Part shown: positions 14,235-22,862 of the stretch, in pieces
How positions within the stretch are numbered: position 1 is the first letter of the stretch
Layout: each line of letters starts with the position of its first letter
Source of the DNA: Actinomycetes bacterium
GTDB taxonomy: Bacteria > Actinomycetota > Acidimicrobiia > Acidimicrobiales > RAAP-2
Length of the DNA: 25,496 nucleotides
Assembly (NCBI GenBank): GCA_021791615.1
Contig: JAJYWG010000169.1
Span: 1-25,496 of the forward strand
Reading direction: 5' to 3'
Notes under the pieces: model-generated
Database searches by the model: none
Told to the model about the DNA's origin: nothing
Seen by the model: only the letters and a program-made list of their open reading frames with translations
Made by a program: the position numbers and the translations under genes

Positions 14235-15410
14235 GTGGACGTGGTCGATATTGTGCTCGTGGTCCTGGCGGTCGCTGCCGCAGTGCACGGACTGCGGCTC
14301 GGCGCCCTGGCCCAGATCCTCACGTTCGCGGGCTTCCTCGGCGGGCTGGCGCTCGGCCTTGTGCTCGCGGTCAACCTGGCGCCGCACGTGCACAGCTCCG
14401 CCATGCGGGCGGCGGTCACCCTCGCCTGTGTGCTGGTCCCCGCCATCGTGCTCGGAGCCGGCGGGCGGATGCTCGGTGCGTGGAGCCACGATGCGGTCGG
14501 CCGGATCCATCTCGGGACGGCCGACTCGGTCCTCGGCGTGGTGGTGGCGGTCGGGACCCTCCTCGTCTCGGCGTGGCTCGTGGCCAGCCTGCTCGCCCAG
14601 ACCCAGCTCTCCTGGCTGAGCTCGCAGATCCAGCGGTCCGACGTGCTGAAGGCAGTGCAGAAGGTGATGCCTCCGGAGCCCGGGCTCCTGGCCCGGGCCC
14701 AGGGGTACCTCGACGACTCGGGATTTCCGACGGTGTTCGCCGACCTCGGCGCCCCGAACGCGGGGCCGGTGCCCGTGCTGTCGACCTCGGCGTCGAACGC
14801 GGTCGGTGCGAAGGTCTCGCCGTCGATGGTCAAGGTCCTCGGGCAGGCGTGCGGCTACCTCCAGGAGGGCTCGGGGTTCGTGGTGGCACCGGGTCTGGTC
14901 GTGACCAATGCCCACGTCGTGGCCGGTGAGCCGTCCACCCAGGTCCAGGTGGCGGGAGGCACGTACGCGGCCACGCCCATCTACTACGACCCTCGTTTCG
15001 ACCTGGCCGTCCTGCGGACGCCGGCGCCGCTCGGCCCCCCGCTCTCCATCGATCCCTCCCTCGTCACGCGTGGCACCAAAGCGGCGGTGCTCGGGTTCCC
15101 CGAGGACGGCCCTTTGGTGATCGGCCCGGCCGGCGTGGCGGCGAACCTCACCGCGGTGGGCCACGACATCTACAACCAGGGCACAGTGGTGCGCGACGTC
15201 TACCAGATCGATGCCGACGTCGAGCCCGGCAACTCGGGCGGTCCGCTGGTCACGCCCTCGGGGACGGTGATCGGCGTGGTCTTCTCCCGCTCGACCGTCA
15301 CCACAGGCGTCGGGTACGCGCTGGCCTCGCCCGGGGTCCTCCAGCGGGTCAAGGACGCGGAGCGAGGGTCAGGGGCGGCGGTGAGCACGGAGGGCTGCAC
15401 TGAGGGGTGA
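14235..15410 (+). CDS. marP: MarP-like membrane serine protease (CvpA domain plus trypsin-like domain)
   Basis: MarP is a periplasmic protease required for acid and oxidative stress resistance in mycobacteria. This 391-residue protein has four N-terminal membrane helices of the CvpA type (about residues 3-120), a linker, then a chymotrypsin-fold protease. The triad is His227 in TNAHVV, Asp256 in DLAVL and Ser334 in PGNSGGPL. Cys206 and Cys388 correspond in position to the redox-active disulfide reported for M. tuberculosis MarP. The GTG at 14235 is preferred because it begins just before the first helix and sits behind a leaderless-type -10 box; an ATG at 14202 is the alternative. It is divergent from the CX5C lipoprotein gene. 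Confidence 0.9.
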   Translation: MDVVDIVLVVLAVAAAVHGLRLGALAQILTFAGFLGGLALGLVLAVNLAPHVHSSAMRAAVTLACVLVPAIVLGAGGRMLGAWSHDAVGRIHLGTADSVLGVVVAVGTLLVSAWLVASLLAQTQLSWLSSQIQRSDVLKAVQKVMPPEPGLLARAQGYLDDSGFPTVFADLGAPNAGPVPVLSTSASNAVGAKVSPSMVKVLGQACGYLQEGSGFVVAPGLVVTNAHVVAGEPSTQVQVAGGTYAATPIYYDPRFDLAVLRTPAPLGPPLSIDPSLVTRGTKAAVLGFPEDGPLVIGPAGVAANLTAVGHDIYNQGTVVRDVYQIDADVEPGNSGGPLVTPSGTVIGVVFSRSTVTTGVGYALASPGVLQRVKDAERGSGAAVSTEGCTEG

Positions 15411-15476
15411 CCACGGCGCCAGCCTCCGGCCCCGGCGCGGATGAAGACGGTGCCGAGTCGGGTAAGAATGGCCTGC

Positions 15477-17501
15477 ATGCCACTGCCGATCGAGGACTAC
15501 GCCATGATCGGCGACCTGCATACCGCGGCACTCGTCGGTGCGAACGGTTCCATCGACTGGCTCTGCCTCCCCCACTTCGACTCGGGCGCGTGCTTCGCCA
15601 GCCTTCTCGGCACCTCTGAGCACGGGTACTGGAAGATCGCTCCGGCCGGCGACGGCGCCGTCACCGCCACCCGCCGGCGCTACCGCGAAGGCACGCTCGT
15701 ACTCGAGACCGAGTTCGACACGGCCGAAGGGACCATTCGGGTCACCGACTGCATGCCCATCCGCGAGGAGCACCCCCAGGTCGTGCGGCTGGTCGAGGGA
15801 GTGCGAGGGAGCGTGCCGGTCCGCATGGAGCTCTGCGTGCGTTTTGACTACGGCCAGTCGGTGCCCTGGGTCACCCGCGACGGCAGCTTGCTCACGGCGA
15901 CGTCCGGGCCGAACGCGGTTGCGCTGTGGACCACGGCCGAGACCCATGGCGAGCACCTCATGACGGTGTCCGAGGTGACGATCGAGGCCGGGCGCCACGT
16001 CTCGTACCTCCTCACCTGGTACCCGTCTCACGAGCTCCCGCCCCGACCGGTCGACCCGTGGTACGCGGCAGCAGGGACCGAGTCGTGGTGGCGGTCCTGG
16101 AGCGAGTCGTGCAGCTACGGCGGCGAGTATGCCGATGCCGTCCTGCGCTCGCTCATCACTTTGAAGGCCCTCACTTACGAGCCCACTGGGGGCATCGTGG
16201 CGGCTGCCACCACGTCGCTGCCCGAGGCTTTGGGCGGGAACCGCAACTGGGACTACCGGTACTGCTGGCTGCGCGACGCGACGCTCACCCTCGAGTCGCT
16301 CATGCGCGGCGGCTACCACGACGAAGCCATGGCCTGGCGTGACTGGCTGCTGCGGGCGACGGCCGGAGACGTGTCCAAGCTCCAGATCATGTACGGGACC
16401 TCGGGAGAGCGGCGCCTCGACGAATGGGAAGCGGAGTGGCTGCCGGGGTACGAGAGCTCGGCACCGGTGCGCATCGGCAACGCGGCGGCCGGCCAGTACC
16501 AGCTCGATGTCTACGGGGAGGTCATGTCGGCCCTCTACTCGGCCAGCCGGATCGAAGGAGCCCACAGCCGGGCGATGTGGGACCTCCAGCGGAACCTTGT
16601 GGAGTTCCTCGAGACCGGGTGGCGGGAGCCTGACGACGGCATCTGGGAGGTGCGCGGCCCCCGACGGCACTTCACCCACTCGAAGGTCATGGCCTGGGTG
16701 GCAGTGGACCGAGCAGTCCGGACGATGGAGGAATGGCCGGACTTGCAGGGGCCCCTCGACCGCTGGAGAAAGCTACGAGACGAGATCCACGCCGAGGTCT
16801 GCGAGAAGGGGTTCAACGCGGAGGTCAAGGCGTTCACCCAGTCCTACGGCTCCGACCGGCTGGACGCCAGCATCCTTATGATGCCGCTGGTCGGCTTCCT
16901 GCCGGCGAGCGACCCGCGTGTGGTCAGCACCGTCGAAGCCGTCGAGCGCGAGCTGGTCGAAGGCGGCTTCGTCCTGCGCTACCGCACCGACGACGATGGG
17001 GCGGTCGACGGCCTGTCGGGGCGGGAGGGCGCGTTCCTCGCCTGTTCGTTCTGGCTGGCTGACTGCCTCCACATGATCGGGCGCACCGACGAGGCCAAGG
17101 CGCTGTTCGAGCGGCTGCTGGCGCTGCGCAACGACCTCGGCCTCTTGTCCGAGGAGTACGACGCGGTGGCAGGGCGCCAGGTGGGCAACTTCCCCCAGGC
17201 GTTCTCCCACGTGTCGCTGGTGAACACCGCCTGCCGCCTCACCGGCCAGGAGCTCCTGAGGGTGGGGCACGGGCGAACCGGCGGTGCCGCCCACCGCGTG
17301 GTCGGCGACGGGCTGATGGCCGCGCTCGGGGCCAGCCGGGCTTCCCGGGCCAGGCGGGGCCTCGCGAGCTTGGCCCGTCACCGCACCGAACCGGCGAGCT
17401 CGCCGGACGCCGACCATCCGGGCAGCAACCTTCGGGGCGCGGCGTCGAGCGCGGGCGACACGACAAGCACCAAGGCCGGTCACCATAGGAGGTCCACATG
17501 A
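15477..17501 (+). CDS. Glycoside hydrolase family 15 protein (glucoamylase/trehalase-like)
   Basis: The protein has 674 residues from this start. An N-terminal beta-sandwich opens with MPLPIEDYAMIGDLHTAALV and GSIDWLCLPHFDSGACF. A GH15 (alpha/alpha)6 barrel follows, with NRNWDYRYCWLRDA at about 255-268, YGEVMSALY, and the late segment LLSEEYDA...NFPQAFSHVSLVNTA that holds the second catalytic glutamate region. GH15 enzymes release glucose from alpha-glucans or trehalose. There is no signal peptide, so it is probably cytoplasmic. ATGs at 15441 and 15468 are also possible; none has a good ribosome site. The last 80 residues are low-complexity and contain the ribosome site of the next gene, which overlaps by ATGA. 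The glucose dehydrogenase next door fits glucose as product. Confidence 0.9.
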   Translation: MPLPIEDYAMIGDLHTAALVGANGSIDWLCLPHFDSGACFASLLGTSEHGYWKIAPAGDGAVTATRRRYREGTLVLETEFDTAEGTIRVTDCMPIREEHPQVVRLVEGVRGSVPVRMELCVRFDYGQSVPWVTRDGSLLTATSGPNAVALWTTAETHGEHLMTVSEVTIEAGRHVSYLLTWYPSHELPPRPVDPWYAAAGTESWWRSWSESCSYGGEYADAVLRSLITLKALTYEPTGGIVAAATTSLPEALGGNRNWDYRYCWLRDATLTLESLMRGGYHDEAMAWRDWLLRATAGDVSKLQIMYGTSGERRLDEWEAEWLPGYESSAPVRIGNAAAGQYQLDVYGEVMSALYSASRIEGAHSRAMWDLQRNLVEFLETGWREPDDGIWEVRGPRRHFTHSKVMAWVAVDRAVRTMEEWPDLQGPLDRWRKLRDEIHAEVCEKGFNAEVKAFTQSYGSDRLDASILMMPLVGFLPASDPRVVSTVEAVERELVEGGFVLRYRTDDDGAVDGLSGREGAFLACSFWLADCLHMIGRTDEAKALFERLLALRNDLGLLSEEYDAVAGRQVGNFPQAFSHVSLVNTACRLTGQELLRVGHGRTGGAAHRVVGDGLMAALGASRASRARRGLASLARHRTEPASSPDADHPGSNLRGAASSAGDTTSTKAGHHRRST

Positions 17502-18547
17502 AGGCACTCACCGTCATCCCCCTCCAGCAGGGCAGCGCTGAGCTCTCCGACGTCGACGCGCCGCCGGAGGGCGACGGTCCGGTCCTGGTCGAGACGCTCG
17601 CCGTCGGCATCTGCGGCACCGACATCGAGATCCTCTCGGGGGCCTACGGCTGGGCGCCGCCGGGCCGTGAGCGCCTGGTCCTCGGCCACGAGTCGCTCGG
17701 ACGCGTCCTGGAAGCACCGGCCACAGCACCACTGGCGGCCGGCGACCTCGTCGTGGGGATAGTCCGACGTCCCGACCCGGTGCCCTGCGCCAATTGCGCG
17801 GTGGGCGAGTGGGACTTCTGCCGCAACGGCCAGTACACCGAACGAGGAATCAAACAGCACGACGGGTACCTCTCCGAGCAGTACCGCATCACCCCGGAGT
17901 ACGCGGTCAAAGTCGACCCGTCGCTCGGACTGTGCGGGGTGCTGCTGGAGCCCACCAGCGTGGTCGCCAAGGCCTGGGAGCAGGTCGACCGCATCGGCGG
18001 CAGGGCGTACTGGGCCCCGAAGACGGCGGTGGTCACCGGGGCCGGCCCGATCGGGCTCCTGGCAGCGCTCATCGGGGTACAGCGGGGCATGGATGTCCAC
18101 GTCATCGACCAGATGGCTTCGGGGTTGAAACCCGACTTGGTCCGGGCGCTCGGCGCCCAGTACCACACCGGGTCCATCGCCGACGCATGCTCGGGACCCG
18201 ACGTCGTGATCGAGTGCACCGGGGTCTCCTCGCTGGTGCTCGACGCGATGGAGCACGTGGGGCCCGGCGGCGTGGTCTGCCTGACCGGCGTGTCCTCGGG
18301 TGGGCGGACCATCCAGGTGGACGAAGGGGCGCTCAACCGGTCGATGGTCCTGTCGAACGAGGCCGTGGTCGGCTCGGTCAACGCGAACCGCCGACACTAC
18401 GAGGCCGCCGCAGCGGCGCTGGCCCAGGCCGACCGCGGATGGCTCGAACGGGTCGTGAGCCGCAAAGTGGCGCTTGCCCACTGGTCCGACGCGCTGGAGC
18501 GCCGGCCCGACGACGTGAAGGTGGTGGTCGAGGTGGCCAAGAGTTGA
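17498..18547 (+). CDS. Zinc-dependent glucose 1-dehydrogenase (MDR superfamily)
   Basis: This 349-residue enzyme probably oxidises D-glucose to glucono-1,5-lactone with NAD(P)+. The N-terminal catalytic domain has Cys39 in GICGTD and His64/Glu65 in LGHES as catalytic-zinc ligands. A structural-zinc loop with the Cys pattern CANCAVGEWDFC follows. The Rossmann domain has GAGPIGLLAA, and GSVNANRRHYEAA near the C-terminus is characteristic of archaeal and actinobacterial glucose dehydrogenases. AGGAGG inside the end of the GH15 gene precedes its ATG by 5 bases, and the genes overlap by ATGA, so translation is coupled. Its own stop overlaps the next start as TTGA. Confidence 0.9.
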   Translation: MKALTVIPLQQGSAELSDVDAPPEGDGPVLVETLAVGICGTDIEILSGAYGWAPPGRERLVLGHESLGRVLEAPATAPLAAGDLVVGIVRRPDPVPCANCAVGEWDFCRNGQYTERGIKQHDGYLSEQYRITPEYAVKVDPSLGLCGVLLEPTSVVAKAWEQVDRIGGRAYWAPKTAVVTGAGPIGLLAALIGVQRGMDVHVIDQMASGLKPDLVRALGAQYHTGSIADACSGPDVVIECTGVSSLVLDAMEHVGPGGVVCLTGVSSGGRTIQVDEGALNRSMVLSNEAVVGSVNANRRHYEAAAAALAQADRGWLERVVSRKVALAHWSDALERRPDDVKVVVEVAKS

Positions 18548-19551
18548 CCCACGGCCACGGCCACGGTCACGGTCACGGCGGCGGCCACGGTCACGGCCAC
18601 ACCAAAGGCGCGGGCGCCCTCCGGCCGGCGGCGTCACGAGCCATCGCGCCCGGGGTGATCGAGATCGACACCCTCCTCGGAGGGTGGCAGCGCGTCACCG
18701 CGGGCTACCTCATCGAAGGACCGGCACCGGTGCTGGTGGAGACCGGGAGCCAGTCGTCGGTACCGGTGCTGCTCGGCGCCTTGGAGGAGCTCGGCCTCGG
18801 CCGGCACGACCTGTCGGGGGTGGTGGTGACCCACATCCACCTGGACCACGCCGGCGGCGTAGGCGACGTCGCGCAGGCGTTCCCCGACGCGAAGGTCTAC
18901 GTGCACGAGAAAGGGGCGCGCCACCTCGCCGACCCGACGCGACTGGTGAGCTCCGCGGCCCTGGTCTACGGGAGCCTCCTCGACTCGCTCTACGGCCGGC
19001 TGGAGCCGACGGCCCCCGAGCGCATCGTGGTGCTGGGCGACGGCGACGAGATCCGCGTCGGTCCCGAACGAGTGCTCGTGGCCGTGGACTCTCCTGGTCA
19101 CGCGAAGCACCACTTGGGCCTGCACGACAGCTTGAGCGGTGTCCTGTTCGCGGGGGACGCGGTGGGAGTCCGCCTCCCCGATGCCGGAGTGCTCCGCCCG
19201 TCCACGCCACCGCCGGATTTCGACTTGAACCAGGCGCTCCACTCCCTGCAGCGATTCGCCGAACGCCGCCCTTCTGCCATTGCGCTCGCCCACTACGGGC
19301 TCCTCGACGAGCCGTTGGAGCTGTTGGAGGAAGCGGAGGGCACCCTGCGCCAATGGGCAGAGACGGCGGAAGCGGCGTACCGCCAGGGGCGTGACATCGC
19401 CGACGCGCTCGCCGAGCGCTTCGATCCGCTCGTCGGCGACATCGCGCCCGAGCACCGCGACAAGCTCGAGATCATGAACGGCGTCCACTCCAACGCCGCG
19501 GGACTGAAGCGCTGGCTCGAGCACCAGGAGCCGCCCTCTTCCGGTCGCTGA
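18544..19551 (+). CDS. Metallo-beta-lactamase-fold hydrolase with His-rich N-terminus
   Basis: The 335-residue protein begins with a (His-Gly)n stretch holding eight histidines in residues 3-19, followed by a full metallo-hydrolase core. The core has THIHLDH (His97, His99, Asp101, His102), SPGHAKHH, FAGDAVG and ALAHYG, giving two metal sites. A helical C-terminal region follows from about residue 260. The start is taken as TTG at 18544, which overlaps the dehydrogenase stop as TTGA; the next in-frame candidate, GTG at 18655, would discard the His-rich tail. Position after glucose dehydrogenase suggests a lactonase acting on gluconolactone, but glyoxalase-like or other esterase activity is equally possible. 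The His tail may bind or buffer zinc. Confidence 0.83.
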   Translation: MTHGHGHGHGHGGGHGHGHTKGAGALRPAASRAIAPGVIEIDTLLGGWQRVTAGYLIEGPAPVLVETGSQSSVPVLLGALEELGLGRHDLSGVVVTHIHLDHAGGVGDVAQAFPDAKVYVHEKGARHLADPTRLVSSAALVYGSLLDSLYGRLEPTAPERIVVLGDGDEIRVGPERVLVAVDSPGHAKHHLGLHDSLSGVLFAGDAVGVRLPDAGVLRPSTPPPDFDLNQALHSLQRFAERRPSAIALAHYGLLDEPLELLEEAEGTLRQWAETAEAAYRQGRDIADALAERFDPLVGDIAPEHRDKLEIMNGVHSNAAGLKRWLEHQEPPSSGR

Positions 19552-19577
19552 TCGACGCCGCCAGGGAGCGGTCCTCC

Positions 19578-19844
19578 TCAGTCCACCCGCAAGCGGCTGC
19601 GGAGCTCCTCCTGGCGCACCTCGAAATCGTCGAGCGAGATTCGGCCGTCGGCCAGGTCCTCGTGGAGCCGGGCAAATGCGGCCAGCAACGCTTCTTGGTC
19701 CTCGGCCGGCTGGACGTCGTCGGGCTGTCCCGTGTCGGACCGCTCCTCCCTGCGAGCCAGACGGTCTTCCTGCTTCGCCTTGGCTTTCGCCCGCTTGGCC
19801 TGGTCCCGCTGCAGCTTCCCGAAAGTCGATCGAGGGCGTGCCAT
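19578..19844 (-). CDS. Small charged protein, possible SHOCT-like C-terminus
   Basis: This 88-residue protein has an ATG at 19844 with AGGAGG 5 bases upstream. The N-terminal half is strongly basic (MARPRSTFGKLQRDQAKRAKAKAKQ). The C-terminal half, EALLAAFARLHEDLADGRIS followed by LDDFEVRQEEL, resembles a SHOCT-type short helical hairpin. No function is known. It lies 70 bp after the helicase/cold-shock gene on the same strand and may be co-transcribed, suggesting a link with RNA metabolism. It converges with the MBL-fold gene 26 bp away. Confidence 0.8.
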   Translation of the reverse strand: MARPRSTFGKLQRDQAKRAKAKAKQEDRLARREERSDTGQPDDVQPAEDQEALLAAFARLHEDLADGRISLDDFEVRQEELRSRLRVD

Positions 19845-19914
19845 GTGCCCCTCCTCTCTGTCGACGGCTGGTCCTGGGGCAAGGGCCGGCCGGCACCGAT
19901 GACGTTCCCCGGTG

Positions 19915-21447
19915 TCAGACCACCTTCACTGCGCGGGCTTGGTCTCCCTTGGGCCCCGCAGCGACTTCGAATTCCACATGCTGGCCAACTCTGAGCCCCG
20001 AACGACCCTGGCCTGCGACCTGCGACGTGTGGACGAACAGGTCGGACGCGCCCGGTCGGGCGACGAAGCCGTACCCTTTGGCCTCGTCAAAGAATTTCAC
20101 CGTACCGCGGGGCCGGGTCCGAAAGCTGGTCGTCGGCCGCCGCCGGGAGTCCGCCACGCGTGGGGCGGCCTGCCGCTTGGGGCGTGGGCCGGCATCGCGC
20201 ACCGGCCGTCGCTCGTTCTCCGGGATGTCGCCGGGCATCCCGAGACGCTCGGGGAGCCCGAGCGCGCGCTGGATGGTACTGACTGCCGCCACGACGTCGT
20301 CGGTGACGAGCGAGACGACGGTGCCGGGGCTCCCTGCCCGGCCGGTGCGGCCCGAGCGGTGGACGTAGTCGGTCGGCTCGGCCGGCGGGTCGAAGTGGAT
20401 GACGCAGGGCAGGTCGTCCACGTGGATGCCGCGGGCCGCGACGTCGGTGGCCACCAACGCCGACGCCCTGCCACCGGCCAGCTCGGCCAAGGCCCGGTCC
20501 CGCTGCGACTGGGTCCGGTCCCCGTGGATCGCGACGGCGCGTACACCGGCGTTGTTGAGCTGGCGGGCCACCCGGTCGGCGCCGCGGCGGGTCCGGCAGA
20601 ACACGATCGCCCGGCCATGCTCGGTCACCAGGTCCGCGGTCAGCCGCACCCGGTCGGCTTTGTCGGCCCGCCAGAACAGGTGGGTGACCTCGCCGACGCT
20701 CGACGCGTCGGCTTCGACGTCGTGGCGGACCGGGTCGCGCTGGTAGCGGTCGATGACCGACTGGACCTCGCGACCGATCGTGGCCGAGAACAGCAGTACC
20801 TGGCGGTCGGGCGAGGTCTGGTCGAGCAAGCGGCGCACCGCCGGGAGGAACCCCATGTCGACCATGCGGTCGGCCTCGTCGAGCACGACGGTTCGTACGG
20901 CGCTCAGATCGACCGCCCGCTGGGCCACCAGGTCTTCGAGCCGGCCCGGGCAGGCCACCACGATGTCGACACCGGCGTCGAGGGCCCGCCGGGTCGGGCC
21001 GTATGCCGTGCCGCCGTACACCGCGAGGACACGGGCGCTGCGCCGGTCGCGCCGGTCGCGCTGGTCGCGGTGGTCGCGGTGGTCGCGGTCGTCGGACAGT
21101 CCGGCCAGCTCGTCACGAACCTGGGCGGCGAGCTCACGGGTGGGGACGAGCACCAGGGCCTGCGGGTGGCGGGCAACCGGGGGCTTCGCTCCGGTGCTTG
21201 CGTTGGCGCCCTTGCCGGGGTTGGTGCCGGTGCCGGGGTTGGTGCCGGTTCGTGCAACGAGGACCAATCCGAACGCCAGGGTTTTGCCGGACCCGGTCGG
21301 GGCACGGCCGCACACATCTCGTCCGGCCAGCGCGTCGGCGATGGTCGCCGCCTGGATCGGGAACGGCTCGGTGATGCCCTTCTTCGCCAGGGAGGACACC
21401 AGGTGGGCAGGCACGCCTAAGTCAGAAAAAGATGATGAAGAGACCAC
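19915..21447 (-). CDS. DEAD-box RNA helicase fused to a C-terminal cold-shock domain
   Basis: This 510-residue fusion would unwind structured RNA. The helicase core has a Q-motif (FSDLGV...ITEPFPIQ), motif I APTGSGKT (49-56), PTREL (102-106), DEAD (190-193), SAT (221-223), ATDVAARG (333-340) and HRSGRTGR (363-370). After a basic linker (about 410-446) comes a complete cold-shock domain (447-510) with KGYGFV (457-462) and LFVHTS (470-475). Two low-complexity inserts interrupt the first RecA domain: TGTNPGTGTNPGKGAN around 67-82 and a RDH/RDR run at 121-136. The GTG at 21447 follows GGGAG; the upstream frame is rejected. A 110-bp leader holds the direct repeat AACTCGAA (21476-21483, 21489-21496). 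Confidence 0.9.
   Translation of the reverse strand: MVSSSSFSDLGVPAHLVSSLAKKGITEPFPIQAATIADALAGRDVCGRAPTGSGKTLAFGLVLVARTGTNPGTGTNPGKGANASTGAKPPVARHPQALVLVPTRELAAQVRDELAGLSDDRDHRDHRDQRDRRDRRSARVLAVYGGTAYGPTRRALDAGVDIVVACPGRLEDLVAQRAVDLSAVRTVVLDEADRMVDMGFLPAVRRLLDQTSPDRQVLLFSATIGREVQSVIDRYQRDPVRHDVEADASSVGEVTHLFWRADKADRVRLTADLVTEHGRAIVFCRTRRGADRVARQLNNAGVRAVAIHGDRTQSQRDRALAELAGGRASALVATDVAARGIHVDDLPCVIHFDPPAEPTDYVHRSGRTGRAGSPGTVVSLVTDDVVAAVSTIQRALGLPERLGMPGDIPENERRPVRDAGPRPKRQAAPRVADSRRRPTTSFRTRPRGTVKFFDEAKGYGFVARPGASDLFVHTSQVAGQGRSGLRVGQHVEFEVAAGPKGDQARAVKVV
21045..21089. repeat. In-frame 9-bp repeat inside the helicase gene
   Basis: Five units of GGTCGCGGT/GGTCGCGCY encode, on the minus strand, the Arg-Asp-His/Gln/Arg run at residues 121-136 of the helicase. 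The 9-bp period keeps the reading frame. It sits between helicase motif Ia and the GG motif, where most relatives have only a short loop. Confidence 0.8.
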
Positions 21448-21557
21448 AAAGCTCCCGTCGAGCAGCGAACAGGCCAACTCGAACGTGAAACTCGAATCAG
21501 GCCCCGTCGACCTGGGCCGACAGCCGGTCAGCATCTCCGACCGGGTATGCGCCCATG

Positions 21558-22781
21558 TTAGCAGTTCGTCGGAGTGCCCGAGGTCGGCGGGTCCGGTCCT
21601 GCGACGGTTTCGAGGAAACAGAGCAGTGCCTCCCATCCGGGCCGGCCTTGGATGCCCTGCATCGCGCAGTCGGCAAGGAGCGCGGCGGTGCTCTGCGGGT
21701 CCACCCTGCCTTCGAAGCGCGGCTCGGCGGCGATGATCCGGGCCACTTGGTCGACGAGTGCCGACGGTCTTGGATGTGGCGGGACGTCTGGGGGCGGCTC
21801 GCCGGGCTGCCCCCAGAGTCCGGTACCGGACTGGTCGTGGGATTGTCCGTCGGGTGTCCGAGCGACGGGCGCCGAGCGCAGCAGGAGCTCGATCGCCAGT
21901 CGCCAGGCACCGGGGACTCCGTCGACCAGCCGGGAGAGCGTGTCGGCATTGAGGTCGATGGCGGTCGGGGTGTCCGGGTGCTCTCGGGCCGGGACCTCCC
22001 GGTGCTCTCGAGCCGACTGGCCGTCCTCAGCGGGCTCGGTCAAGCCCAGCACCGTGCTCCACGCCAGATCGGCAAAGCCGGCGATGGGCCACCGGTCGCT
22101 TTCGAAGAGGAACCTGCCGACGTAGCCGTCGAACATGCACTGGAGCAGGTCGACGATGCGCTCCTCGTCGAATCCCGGCCGAGGGCGCCGGCCCGACGCG
22201 TCGAGCAGCAGGCGCAGCCCCGACGATTGCACGACGATTGACTCGTCGATGCTCTCCCGGCAGCGGTCCTTGATTGCCCGCGACGCGCAAGCGGTCTCCG
22301 TCCTCGTCTCCGATCTGGCTTCTTGGCAGAGAGTGGCCGCAGCACGCAGGAGCTGCGCCAGGCCGATCACACGGCGGGCCTTCGGATCCTCGAACGCCTC
22401 GGTGAGCAGATCGGCGAGCGCGTGCCGCACGACTTCGATGGCATGTGCCGCTGTGCCCGAGAGCGCGTTCTCACCGGCGACGCGGGAGGCGAAGGCGGCG
22501 CGCATCTCCCGCTCGCCGTTGCGGGCGGCGTCGAAGACGTGCGCGGCGACCAGGTCGACCGCAGTGGCTCCCGGCGTGCCGACCATTCGCTCCAAGTCAC
22601 GCACCACCACTCCCCGGGACACCCCAAGGCGCGTCGCCAGGGACTGGACCGGTGCCGCGCCCCGGCTGTGGGGTCCCCGGAGCCCGGAGAGCGCTCCCTC
22701 GGCGAGCGCGTCGAGGGCCAGCGCCAGGAGCTGGTCCTCGCGGGATCTCCGACCGTCGTGCTGCTGCGCCGAAGCTTCCAT
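21558..22781 (-). CDS. Large TetR-like transcriptional regulator
   Basis: This 407-residue protein starts at an ATG with GGAG 8 bases upstream. The N-terminal part LLALALDALAEGALSGL, then VQSLATRLGVSRGVVVRDL (about residues 45-63), looks like a TetR-type helix-turn-helix. What follows is entirely alpha-helical, with two segments that could each be a ligand-binding module (about 95-240 and 285-400), joined by a polar linker rich in Glu and Pro. At twice the usual TetR length it may be an internal duplication; this is inferred from pattern. It is divergent from the secreted repeat-protein gene, and a perfect inverted repeat lies between them. Its stop is 110 bp before the helicase start. Confidence 0.7.
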   Translation of the reverse strand: MEASAQQHDGRRSREDQLLALALDALAEGALSGLRGPHSRGAAPVQSLATRLGVSRGVVVRDLERMVGTPGATAVDLVAAHVFDAARNGEREMRAAFASRVAGENALSGTAAHAIEVVRHALADLLTEAFEDPKARRVIGLAQLLRAAATLCQEARSETRTETACASRAIKDRCRESIDESIVVQSSGLRLLLDASGRRPRPGFDEERIVDLLQCMFDGYVGRFLFESDRWPIAGFADLAWSTVLGLTEPAEDGQSAREHREVPAREHPDTPTAIDLNADTLSRLVDGVPGAWRLAIELLLRSAPVARTPDGQSHDQSGTGLWGQPGEPPPDVPPHPRPSALVDQVARIIAAEPRFEGRVDPQSTAALLADCAMQGIQGRPGWEALLCFLETVAGPDPPTSGTPTNC

Positions 22782-22819
22782 CTACTGCGCTCCACCTGCG
22801 CCTTTTCTTCGAGACGGCG

Positions 22820-22847
22820 CCCGGGCGAGCAGTAGTGCCCGCCCGGG
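22820..22847. promoter_or_regulatory. Inverted repeat between regulator and secreted-protein gene
   Basis: CCCGGGCG (22820-22827) and CGCCCGGG (22840-22847) are perfect 8-bp arms with a 12-base spacer. The repeat lies 38 bp upstream of the regulator start and 15 bp upstream of the -35 box of the divergent gene, a natural place for an operator of that regulator. In such GC-rich DNA a chance match is possible. Confidence 0.45.
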
Positions 22848-22862
22848 GGAGACGCTAGATCA

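Noticed and set aside
21448..21636. N-terminal extension of the helicase to 573 residues
   Set aside because: It would overlap the end of the regulator gene, and the sequence before the GTG at 21447 has no helicase homology.
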